DNA of 64,000 nucleotides from Hawksworthiomyces lignivorus (Eukaryota; Ascomycota; Sordariomycetes; Ophiostomatales; Ophiostomataceae): the NCBI GenBank assembly GCA_002917075.1, contig NTMA01000030.1, forward strand, positions 310,001 to 374,000. The letters are read 5' to 3'. Positions 56,158-64,000 of the stretch are shown one piece after another. The notes beneath the pieces are model-generated. The model did not search any database and was not told the origin of the DNA. It was given only the letters and a program-made list of their open reading frames with translations. The stretch's first letter is position 1. Each line of letters begins with the position of its first letter. A program made the position numbers and the translations under genes.

Positions 56158-56607
56158 TCAAATCCCGTTATTAGGGTACTTATTAGTCCCCTGGCACCAA
56201 GAATTGGTAGGACCGCCGATCTTCGCCAACGGTCCGGGGGAGGGTGGCAGAGCTCTAGGCTTGAGTTCAACTCGTATTAAGCAAAAAAATTCCACCCAAG
56301 ACAACTGACCTCCCAGCACTACCGACCTTCCTTTTCCTCTAGACGCATGAATAGCTTAGTCCTTAGCCCATGCTGGTCTTTTTCCTGACCGCCTGCTCCG
56401 TACTATAGACTTCTCCATAATTCCACAGCTTTTTTTCAGGCTAACGTACGTACGTTCTCCACATCGATCGCATTTGACACGACAGGTTTGAACATGTCGC
56501 AGTCTTTTTCGCAAAGGAATTTGCTGCGTCGCTCAAGACGAAAGATAGCTCACAGATGAGAAGAGAAGTTCGAAAGGAAGGGCGAGAACACCACAAGAAT
56601 CGGACGC

Positions 56608-56637
56608 TTTATTTATTTACTTATTTATTTATTTATT
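56608..56637. repeat. TTTA microsatellite
   Basis: About seven TTTA units with one interruption, intergenic. Confidence 0.8.
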
Positions 56638-58241
56638 GGAGGATCAAAATGGTCTCTTGATCTGATCTCTGTATGGCAATTGGCACCTGCCGCCTCGCGT
56701 GCCGTTCTGCAAGGCGCCGCCCAGTTTCTCCACATTTTCTCCTCATCTCTCCCAACGAAAGTTAAAAGAAAAAAAAGGGATCATCATTTTGCGCATCAAA
56801 ACACATGTTCGATAGGCGGCCACCGATTGCTTTATCTGCTCCATCTTTCGACTTTGCAGTCTGAAACATTCGCGCTCATTTCATTTTCGATGCTCGTCAG
56901 AAACCTAGCACCTTCGCATCTGCTCAGCTTCAGCTCCGTACCGATACGCGGTTGTCATATTTCATCCCTTCTTCCACAGCTACTCCTCAGTGAAGGTGGA
57001 GCTTGTGCGCGCCAGCAGCCAAAAGGCTTTCGCAAAAATCACACCCGACCCCTGCAGCTCACCCGCACTTTGTCCCCCTGCCGAATCTTTTCTTTTCTTG
57101 TGCAGTTAGCCAAATCTGTCCACCCAACAGCCCTTATTATTGCACAGTTTTTTGTTGTTTTCTGACCCCTTTCTGCTTAAATGCCGTGTTGCTTCCCTGC
57201 TGCGAATCCATAGCAATACCTCTTGAAGATAGCTGCGGCGCACTGTGAGGTCATCTTCATCATTGATGCGCGCGCCCAGACACTGACTATTCTGGCGCAG
57301 AGCTATCCTCTGAGCTCGTCGCTTCTTTCCGCATTTCTTTGTCCCTCTCCTTCTCTCTCTGTGCATGCTCCGTATTCCGTATTTTCACGTGTTTCCTGTT
57401 TGTGCAATTTCCCCTCTTTCCTTGTTTTTCTTGTAGCCCATTCGTCCCTTCCGCTTTCTTTTCTTGGGATGGCCCCCATTGCGTCCATTTTTTTTTTTTT
57501 GCCACGACTGAGCGTTGTTGCACGACGTATTAGTACGATGAGACCCGTTGGTCAGTGCTCCAACTAAAACTTGACTCTAACGCCCATTTCCGCCAGTGGT
57601 CGCTTTTAGGTCCCCAGCAGCTTACCCGAAGGAGCAGCACGCAGAGGATTAAAGGAAAAAAAAAAAAAAAAGGAAAGACAGCAAAACAGAAACCGTTAAG
57701 CACAAACAGCCAAAAATTATTACTGTCTTCCCGCCCTTTTATTTTCTTCCACTTTTTTGTGTTTTTCAATCGACACTTTAAACATTTTGATGTTTCTTGG
57801 CTCTTTTCGTCATTTCCTTTCGTTCTTTTCCTTTTCCTTCCTTCTTTCCTCCTTCCCGCTCCGTTTTTCGCCCCTTCGGCTCTGCTCTTACTGTATCACG
57901 TCACAGAAACACGGTTGCAACTTACCTAAAAAAAACCTGAACTTACGCAGAGAGCGACAAAAAAAAAAAAAGACGCGCTCTTTCCTTTCACTTTTTATCC
58001 CTTGCTTTGCTCCTTCCGGCGAGGAACCAAGCAGAACGCGGATTAAGAGTGGAAGTGGCCAGCAGCTGCCGTCGGCGAATGTGCTACGCAAACCGTTTCT
58101 GGCCGAGGACAAAAAAGAAGGAGCGAACGAGGCCGACGGGCTGGCCTGCCCTGTGATCGTCGCAATAACTATTTTTCGGGGCTAAGCAGAAACACCCTCA
58201 AACCCAAAAATATCTTAGCTGGCCTCTGCCATTTCGCCGCT

Positions 58242-61200
58242 ATGGATTCCAGACAACCTCCACCTCCAGCGCCTCCGCCGCCACCACTCTCGACGTCGTC
58301 ATCGTCTTCCTCGTCCCAGCATCCCTATCCATCGCGCAACGACCCTTCGCCTCTTTACGGCCGATCTGCGTACCCTCCTCCCCAGCTGCCGCCCAACTCG
58401 TCGCGCTCTCCCCCCGTGGCGTCATCCGCCTACGCTGATCCGCACCATCAACAGCCGCAGCATCAGCACAGCGCTCATTCGCACACTCACTCTCATTCTC
58501 ACTCCCACGGCCACGCACACACTCACTCTCATCCGCATACGCATCAGCGTCATCCCTCCGACTCGTCCTATTACGCCCAGTCGCGCTCCTATCCTCCGCA
58601 TCCGTCGGGCCCCGAAGCTTCAACAAATCCTCCCTCCCATCCAGCCTCCAATCACTCCCGTCATCCCAGCGCACCCTCTCTTTCGTCTATTTCGACAAAT
58701 CGCGCGATGCAGCCGCCTTCGGCCTCGCCGCCGCCTCCCAACCAGGCGAGCAACGGCGCGCCTCCTTCCCATCCGTCGTCCCTTGGCTCGTATGCCCTGC
58801 CGCCGCCGCGCGTGGGATCGGCATCTTCAGCATTTCCGTCGTCGCGCGAGCTGCCTGCTCTCAGCTCCCTTGCACGCACGGCCAGCTCTGGAAGCTCCAT
58901 GTCGATATCATCCATGCTTGGTGGCCCGCCATCACACGCGCGCGACGCTCCGCCTCCCTCTCAATACGGCCCGCCACCGCCGCAACAGCCTCCTTCTGGT
59001 GGCCCCCCAGCCGGTGGCCCCGGGCCAAGCTACGCGCCGTCCATCCACGCCTCTCCCAGAATCCATTCAGCTGCCAGCAACTACGACCCGTACAGGAGGC
59101 CACAGACGCCCCCTGACCACCAGCGGCCCTACGATGCCAGAGACGCGAGGGCGCCCGGCTCCGCCGTAGTCGCATCACCCCAGCAGCAGGGCATGTACTC
59201 GACACCACCCGATATGCAGCGCTACGGAACACCGCAATCCTTCCCACACCAACAGCGTGGTCCCCCGCCTCTGCCTGGAGGTGACCAGCAGCAGGCGAGA
59301 ATGGCCGCTGGCATCTCTCGCCCGAACAGCCAACCAAAATCTTTTTCCTCAATCCCGCCGCCTCGCCCCCTGGATCCTCCTGGAAGGCACAACGGTCCGC
59401 CTCCATCGCACCCCGAATCTATATACGGGAGACGTGATGAGCACGGAATGCTGCCTGGTCCTGAATACAGCCCAGACCGGCAGGCCCGGATCTTGAAGTA
59501 CGAAGAGCAGCATCAACAGCATCCGCCACAACACGTGCAACAGCAGCACCCCCTCCCGTACCTCTCTGAAAGGGAACGCGAGCGAGAACGCGAGCGAGAG
59601 CGCGAACGCGAGCGCGAGAGAGAATGGGAGCGAGAACGGCAGGCACGCGAGATGGAGATGCAGATGCGCGACCGAGAACGGAGAGAGAGAACAAACACGA
59701 TCGGATCCGATCCTGGCCGTCCACCCCAGGGCGTGCACGCTCCTGACTACATGCAGAGAGCCCAGCATGCCCCGGTACCGCATCAGTCGCCTGCCTATGG
59801 ACGCCAGCCTGATCCGCGTGACCAGCCGTCTTGGTCGCGTCCGCCTTATGAGCAGCCGCGGCCATACGACCACGGCCGGCCGGCCGACTATCCTCCTCCC
59901 AATCAGCAGCCGCCCCCGTCGTCTCAATACCCTCACGCGCCGCCGCCTCCACAACAGCCAGCCCAAGATCGCTACCCGCCGACTTCTGCTCCGCCGCCGC
60001 CGCACCACCCTCCCTCCAACGTACCACCGCCCTATGAGTCTCCAGACCGGCACAGGATGGGTCTCGTGCATCCGCCACCACCACAGCAGCAGCAGCAAGG
60101 ACCGCCGCGATTTTCGGCTCCTCCTAGGCCTCGGCCCCTCGACGAAGCGCCACCGCCGCCGTCCGTTGCATACAGTGCAGGCAGCGCCGGCGGCCAAGGC
60201 AACGGGAACATCCCCCCTCTGTATGACACGCCGCGGAACCGACCACCTGAGGAACCCGCCCATCACCCTGCGCGAAACCTCTTGGCTATTCAAGAAATGA
60301 ATAGGAAGGGTCGTCTGTCTCCGCTACCGCAGGCCGTTCAGGGCGCCCAGCCACAGATTCACGGTCCTTCCGGTGAACCTGCGATCAAGAGTGAGTTTGG
60401 CCGCATGTTTGCTGGCATCGGCAGTGGTGTTGGCATGACCATCAGCAGTCCCGTGTCTGCAGGCGCCCCGCTGCCGTTTGGAAGCGGCAACACGAGCAAC
60501 CCGGGACCAGGGGCTGCCCAGGGTGGGCCAAGCACACTTCGCCGTGAAGGTTCCGATAGCACTCCGCACGACTCCAGTGCCGATACGGCCAGCAAGACCG
60601 GCCGCGATGCGGTTCGGAACAAGCGCCGCAAGGTCAAGGAGGAAGAAGCAAAGGTGGACGACGACGGTAAAGGCGCAGCTGCAAACAAGGTGAAGCGGAC
60701 AAAAACTGCTCACCACCACCAGTATGTATCTACAGGAGTTCCGGTTTCTTGGCCTACAGCTAACGTTTCCGCCCTCTCTAGCCACCACCACGCACACCAT
60801 CACCACCACCATCCCGACCAGGCACTGTCGTCACCGTCGTCCCAGGCACAGATGTCCTTCAAGAACGTCAGCGGAGCAACGCCTATTCCTTCGCCTCCGG
60901 GTGTCCCCCCCTCGCGGGAGTATGCAAATGCACAGATTCCGCACAGCATTCCACGCTCCACACCGCAGCAGCAGCAGCTCCAGCCGCCTTCTGTACAGCA
61001 ACCACCACAGCAACAGCCGCTACAGCAGACCCAGCAGACTTCACCTTCCAAGGCCACAAACGGCACTTATTCTTCGAATCTTCCGACGCCACCGCTGGTG
61101 AAACCCAAACAGATCATCTTGTCTCAAGCCGTTGTAGATAGCGTAGCCCATCTGCCGCGGGACTACCTCGGCGATGTCGTCTATGAGCCCAAGCTCAAGC

Positions 61201-62498
61201 CTGCGCGGAAGCACGATCCACTCACCGGCCGCCCGCCGCGCTACGCCTACTCTACGACACCACGCCCTCTTCCGCTGGACATGATCAAGGACAAAGCCAA
61301 CAGCATTCTGACGGTCAAGGTCAGCAAGATGTACCTTGAGTCCGCACCCCGAGAAGAGATCACCTACCGCCGCGCGCTCTGGGGCACGGATATTTATACA
61401 GACGATTCAGACGTCGTGGCTGCCTGCATCCACGGCGGCTGGATACGAGGCGAATGGCCCGACGACGTGGACATCGAGCTGCTCGGGCTGAACGAGCAGG
61501 CAAACGACGATGCAGGAGCGAACAGCGGGAAAAATGGCAGCAGCAGCCGGGGTGCTGGCAGCTCGAAGAAGGCTGCTGCTGCTGCCGCCGCTGCGGCTGC
61601 CGAGCAGGCCAAGAACGAGCCCCTGCCAGATGCTCTCTCGGCGCCTCTCAAGACCGGCCCTATGGCCATTCCACCAGAGAAGGATCTGCATGTCACGCTG
61701 CTCATCCTCCCCACGTTGGTAAAGTACAGCTCTACGACGCGCTTCGGCATCAAGAGCCGCGAATGGGGTGGCCAGCCGCACGAAGAGCACCAGGCGCACG
61801 ACGGCATGAGCTTCAAGGTGCTGAAGATTCGCTGGGTGACAAACGGCGCTGGCGCCCAGAGCCGTCTCCGGGGCAAGGCGCGCCGGGAGCGGATCCGCCA
61901 GGCGATGCGGGAGGTGGAACTGTCGCCTAGCAGACGATTGGGTGACGGCAGCGGCATGTTTGGCAATGGCCTTCCCGGCGGCCCCGTCTCGGGCCCGGAC
62001 GGCTTTTCCAGCCAGTGGTGGCGTCCGACGCGGAAGACAGGCAGCGACAGCGACAAGGAGAACCGCCCCACGTCTGCCGAAGGCAACGAAGCCGTCGACC
62101 CTGCCAAGGATTCTGCTGCCTCCGCTGCAAATGGCACCGGGCCCGCCGCGGCGCAGCCAACTTCCGACAAGCCAAATGGAGTGAATGAGAGCAACAATGA
62201 TGGCGACAAGCCAGACGAGGCCGCCAAGAGCCCGAACGAAGATGCCCTGAATTCAGTGACAGCCAGCCAAACGAACGGCAAGGACGCCGCCGGAGAGCTG
62301 GCCAATGTGGTGGAGGAGGCTGGTCAACAAAAAGGCGAAGCCAAATCTTTAGATGGCCAGGAAGGGCCCAACACGACGGCGGCAGAGAAGGAGTTGGAAC
62401 CAAGGCCTGATACGAAAGAGCCTGAACCAGAGCAGGACAAGTCGGCTGCAGCCGAGGATCCCGACACGACCATGACAGATGCCGGGATGGACGAGTAG
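58242..62498 (+). CDS. rxt3: Rxt3, subunit of the Rpd3L histone deacetylase complex
   Basis: Nuclear scaffold-type subunit of the large Rpd3 deacetylase complex that represses transcription. Two exons, 58242-60721 and 60782-62498, give 1398 aa. The intron is 60 nt with a GTATGT donor, a GCTAAC branch and a CTCTAG acceptor; it is divisible by three and has no stop, so the unspliced frame stays open. The first 800 residues are disordered, rich in Pro, Gln, Ser and His, with a His/Ser-His tract near residue 80 and an Arg/Glu helix ([19 protein letters not shown]) near 450. The Rxt3 domain lies at about 945-1225: QIILSQAVVDSVAHLPRDYL, ALWGTDIYTDDSDVVAACIH, GGWIRGEWPDDVDIELLGL and KDLHVTLLILPTLVKYSSTT. 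An Ala/Ser-rich insertion splits the domain. The tail is an acidic Glu/Asp/Ala region. It is much longer than yeast Rxt3, as usual in filamentous fungi. Confidence 0.9.
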   Translation: MDSRQPPPPAPPPPPLSTSSSSSSSQHPYPSRNDPSPLYGRSAYPPPQLPPNSSRSPPVASSAYADPHHQQPQHQHSAHSHTHSHSHSHGHAHTHSHPHTHQRHPSDSSYYAQSRSYPPHPSGPEASTNPPSHPASNHSRHPSAPSLSSISTNRAMQPPSASPPPPNQASNGAPPSHPSSLGSYALPPPRVGSASSAFPSSRELPALSSLARTASSGSSMSISSMLGGPPSHARDAPPPSQYGPPPPQQPPSGGPPAGGPGPSYAPSIHASPRIHSAASNYDPYRRPQTPPDHQRPYDARDARAPGSAVVASPQQQGMYSTPPDMQRYGTPQSFPHQQRGPPPLPGGDQQQARMAAGISRPNSQPKSFSSIPPPRPLDPPGRHNGPPPSHPESIYGRRDEHGMLPGPEYSPDRQARILKYEEQHQQHPPQHVQQQHPLPYLSEREREREREREREREREREWERERQAREMEMQMRDRERRERTNTIGSDPGRPPQGVHAPDYMQRAQHAPVPHQSPAYGRQPDPRDQPSWSRPPYEQPRPYDHGRPADYPPPNQQPPPSSQYPHAPPPPQQPAQDRYPPTSAPPPPHHPPSNVPPPYESPDRHRMGLVHPPPPQQQQQGPPRFSAPPRPRPLDEAPPPPSVAYSAGSAGGQGNGNIPPLYDTPRNRPPEEPAHHPARNLLAIQEMNRKGRLSPLPQAVQGAQPQIHGPSGEPAIKSEFGRMFAGIGSGVGMTISSPVSAGAPLPFGSGNTSNPGPGAAQGGPSTLRREGSDSTPHDSSADTASKTGRDAVRNKRRKVKEEEAKVDDDGKGAAANKVKRTKTAHHHQYVSTGVPVSWPTANVSALSSHHHAHHHHHHPDQALSSPSSQAQMSFKNVSGATPIPSPPGVPPSREYANAQIPHSIPRSTPQQQQLQPPSVQQPPQQQPLQQTQQTSPSKATNGTYSSNLPTPPLVKPKQIILSQAVVDSVAHLPRDYLGDVVYEPKLKPARKHDPLTGRPPRYAYSTTPRPLPLDMIKDKANSILTVKVSKMYLESAPREEITYRRALWGTDIYTDDSDVVAACIHGGWIRGEWPDDVDIELLGLNEQANDDAGANSGKNGSSSRGAGSSKKAAAAAAAAAAEQAKNEPLPDALSAPLKTGPMAIPPEKDLHVTLLILPTLVKYSSTTRFGIKSREWGGQPHEEHQAHDGMSFKVLKIRWVTNGAGAQSRLRGKARRERIRQAMREVELSPSRRLGDGSGMFGNGLPGGPVSGPDGFSSQWWRPTRKTGSDSDKENRPTSAEGNEAVDPAKDSAASAANGTGPAAAQPTSDKPNGVNESNNDGDKPDEAAKSPNEDALNSVTASQTNGKDAAGELANVVEEAGQQKGEAKSLDGQEGPNTTAAEKELEPRPDTKEPEPEQDKSAAAEDPDTTMTDAGMDE

Positions 62499-62920
62499 AT
62501 TATTCTTAGCGGACTACGTTGTCTGAACTTTGATTTGCGAGGGGCGGTCAAAAGCGTTCCTATTTACGCGGATGCGAGATATAATTTTTGCGTTTCTATT
62601 TTTTGTAATTATCAATGCTATGTTGCTTTTTGCCCTTTCTCCTGAAGAAGAGCACAATTCCTGTATAGCTAACTCGGCATACCCTTTACTCCAAATCTAC
62701 CCTCCTAATGATATTAGTCAAATTGAGACCAGCAGACCCACGAAGCCTCCTTTTTTAGAGCAGTGTTCCTTTTTCGCAGTTTATATCGTACAGTTTGTCG
62801 TCGACCCATCGCCTGCTCCTCAGCGTTTCTGAGGCATGGTGCCTATGTACAGCATTCGTGCTCTTATTTTGTCTTTACTATGCTACAAGCATCCTCACAT
62901 AAGCGCGGATGCCACCTTGC
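62499..62920. other. Convergent 3' flanks of rxt3 and sdhaf4
   Basis: 422 bp, AT-richer, no gene seen. Confidence 0.5.
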
Positions 62921-63523
62921 TTAAAAGTCTGTCACCCGCCCGTTGTAGCTCCAATCTCCGTCGCTGCCCCACCGCAGCGGCTCGTTCTTCGGTCCGCCGG
63001 TCTCGCCGGTCTTGGGATTGCGATCGCCCTCGAACTCTGGCGCCGCGCCCCGCCACACGCCTTCGATCGGATTCCCGTTGAGGCCCGCCGCCGCCGACGA
63101 GGCATCCGCGCGCGTGCTCGCCGCCTGCGCCGCCGACAGCGCGTCGGTGGAAGCGGGTGCTGCGGCAGGAGTGGACGGCGCAGGCGCGGACGCAGACACA
63201 GCGCTGTCCTCTGCCTGTGCTGCTTCTGCTGCCGCATTGGCTGCCGCTACGGCGTCCGCCAGAGACGCCGCCGCCGCCGACTCGGCCGCCTGCCGCACTA
63301 GGCGCTCGAACTCGGCCTGCTGGTCTGGCGGCAGCCTGGGTGGTGCCGGTCCGCTATTAAACGCCGAGGACATCTGGCGGGAGTGGGTTATTGTGAAGAG
63401 AAATGGGACCGAACGCGCAGATGAAGATATCGCCGGGGAGAGGGGGACTGTCGTCGGGCGGAAGAGAGCCAAGCGCCGACTGGCGGCGGCCACGCGGGTG
63501 GCCGTTTGTCCCGCAAAAGCCAT
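62921..63523 (-). CDS. sdh8: Succinate dehydrogenase assembly factor 4 (SDHAF4/Sdh8)
   Basis: Mitochondrial chaperone that helps assemble the flavinated Sdh1 subunit with Sdh2 in complex II. Single exon of 200 aa. The start MAFAGQTATRVAAASRRLAL gives an Arg-rich, acid-free presequence typical of matrix import; an upstream in-frame ATG at 63637 would add residues encoded by the promoter and is less likely. An Ala-rich middle of about 80 residues leads to the conserved C-terminus of DUF1674: EFEGDRNPKTGETGGPKNEP, LRWGSDGDWSYNGRVTDF. The final R-V-T-D-F matches the family end. The Ala-rich spacer makes it longer than yeast Sdh8 (138 aa). Confidence 0.9.
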   Translation of the reverse strand: MAFAGQTATRVAAASRRLALFRPTTVPLSPAISSSARSVPFLFTITHSRQMSSAFNSGPAPPRLPPDQQAEFERLVRQAAESAAAASLADAVAAANAAAEAAQAEDSAVSASAPAPSTPAAAPASTDALSAAQAASTRADASSAAAGLNGNPIEGVWRGAAPEFEGDRNPKTGETGGPKNEPLRWGSDGDWSYNGRVTDF

Positions 63524-64000
63524 TGCCTGTGTTGTTGTGCGTGTGTATCTGGGCGCGCCTATATATAGGTATGTGGCGAGTCTTGATAGTGAAAATGCGT
63601 TTCTCTCTTTGCGGTCAGATATATGACCATTAGACACAGATTCCGGTTAGAAAATGTTTGCACACGCCCATTAACGTCAATTTACTCATTCTATCGTGTT
63701 ATTCGGAGGGGCAAAGCTTAACGATGCAAAGCCGAGGATCGAGCAGATCTTAGATTACATAAGACTTGTTCGCCGCAAAATTCAAGAGTCACGTGAATTT
63801 GGTAAAAGTGCAAATAATCGAAAGTTCCTTGTCATGAGTCCTCGTCTTGTTCGCATATTGTATTGCTCTTAGGATGTGATAAGCAAACACACTCTAGCCA
63901 AGAAGTAGATTCTTGGCTATTCAAAGCCGCAAAAAATTCTCCTTTGGATTCTCGTGCCGGATATTTGCTCGTTGAAGCAAACGTCAATAGCACTATTTGA
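63524..64000. other. Upstream flank of sdh8, right end of window
   Basis: 477 bp with no gene seen. It holds a candidate promoter (TATATATA-like sequence near 63559) for sdh8 and an inverted repeat at 63895-63919. Confidence 0.5.
63895..63919. repeat. Perfect 10 bp inverted repeat with 5 nt loop
   Basis: TAGCCAAGAA at 63895-63904 pairs with TTCTTGGCTA at 63910-63919 around the loop GTAGA. It could be a hairpin in a transcript continuing past the window or chance. Confidence 0.6.

Larger units (their letters stand above)
53476..58241. other. Long divergent intergenic block between MFS gene and rxt3
   Basis: About 4.8 kb with no supported gene. It contains inverted repeats around 54750-54853, TACTCCG repeats at 55401-55421, TACGGAGTA at 55815-55823, a perfect 10 bp hairpin at 56129-56157, a TTTA microsatellite at 56608-56637, and a very T/C-rich promoter and leader from about 57280 to 58240. 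Open frames in the CT-rich part are composition artefacts. Confidence 0.5.

Noticed and set aside
1..64000. tRNA, rRNA or CRISPR features
   Set aside because: I looked for B-box-like GGTTCGANTCC words and for regularly spaced repeats on both strands and found none that fold or repeat properly. A tRNAscan-SE run would settle the tRNA question.

Overview
This 64 kb window is nuclear DNA of a filamentous ascomycete, most likely a Sordariomycete. The signs are GC-rich coding regions with long Ala, Gly, Ser, Pro and Gln runs, short spliceosomal introns of about 45-150 nt with GTATGT or GTAAGT-like donors and CTAAC/CTGAC branch points, AT-richer intergenic DNA with CT/AG-rich promoter tracts, and genes such as het-c, a fungal PTC6-type phosphatase and an OMP decarboxylase with a long insertion. 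The taxon below class level is a guess. No bacterial operon, rRNA, tRNA, CRISPR array or intact transposon was seen.

Layout from left to right: a partial coiled-coil gene (16-640, -); a 3.5 kb gene-free stretch; an RBM39/Rsd1-type splicing factor (4132-6454, -); a sphingolipid fatty-acid 2-hydroxylase (7498-8711, -); het-c (10481-13611, +); a PTC6-like PP2C phosphatase (14099-16186, -); a BTB-like protein (17682-19716, +); a divergent high-affinity iron uptake pair, ftr1 permease (19848-21209, -) and fet3 ferroxidase (22508-24683, +); phosphatidylinositol synthase (25329-26462, -); OMP decarboxylase pyrG/ura3 (29703-31097, +); the ER lectin Yos9/OS-9 ending in KDEL (32247-34219, -); a gene-poor, AT-richer stretch (34.2-41.3 kb) holding one small Cys/His-rich two-exon gene (37802-38163, +); a membrane-anchored expansin-like double-psi beta-barrel protein (41360-42562, +); a fungal C2H2 protein (43965-46356, -); a second long gene-free block; a DUF423/TMEM256-like membrane protein (50542-51169, +); an MFS drug transporter (51436-53475, -); a 4.8 kb intergenic block; the Rpd3L subunit Rxt3 (58242-62498, +); and the succinate dehydrogenase assembly factor SDHAF4/Sdh8 (62921-63523, -).

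Most genes are single housekeeping genes with no shared job. The clear functional unit is fet3-ftr1: oxidase and permease share one 1.3 kb bidirectional promoter with GATA sites and together make the reductive iron uptake complex. Splice sites were set by reading donors, branch points and acceptors and by checking that the frame continues. Every multi-exon model given here closes in frame, though two introns need an AAG acceptor. I did not find a convincing new multi-gene system. The items most worth a second look are the type II membrane-anchored expansin-like protein, the small Cys/His-rich gene in the gene-poor block, the in-frame stop-free 60 nt intron of rxt3, the dispersed intergenic TACGGAGTA motif, and the long low-complexity insertions in conserved enzymes.
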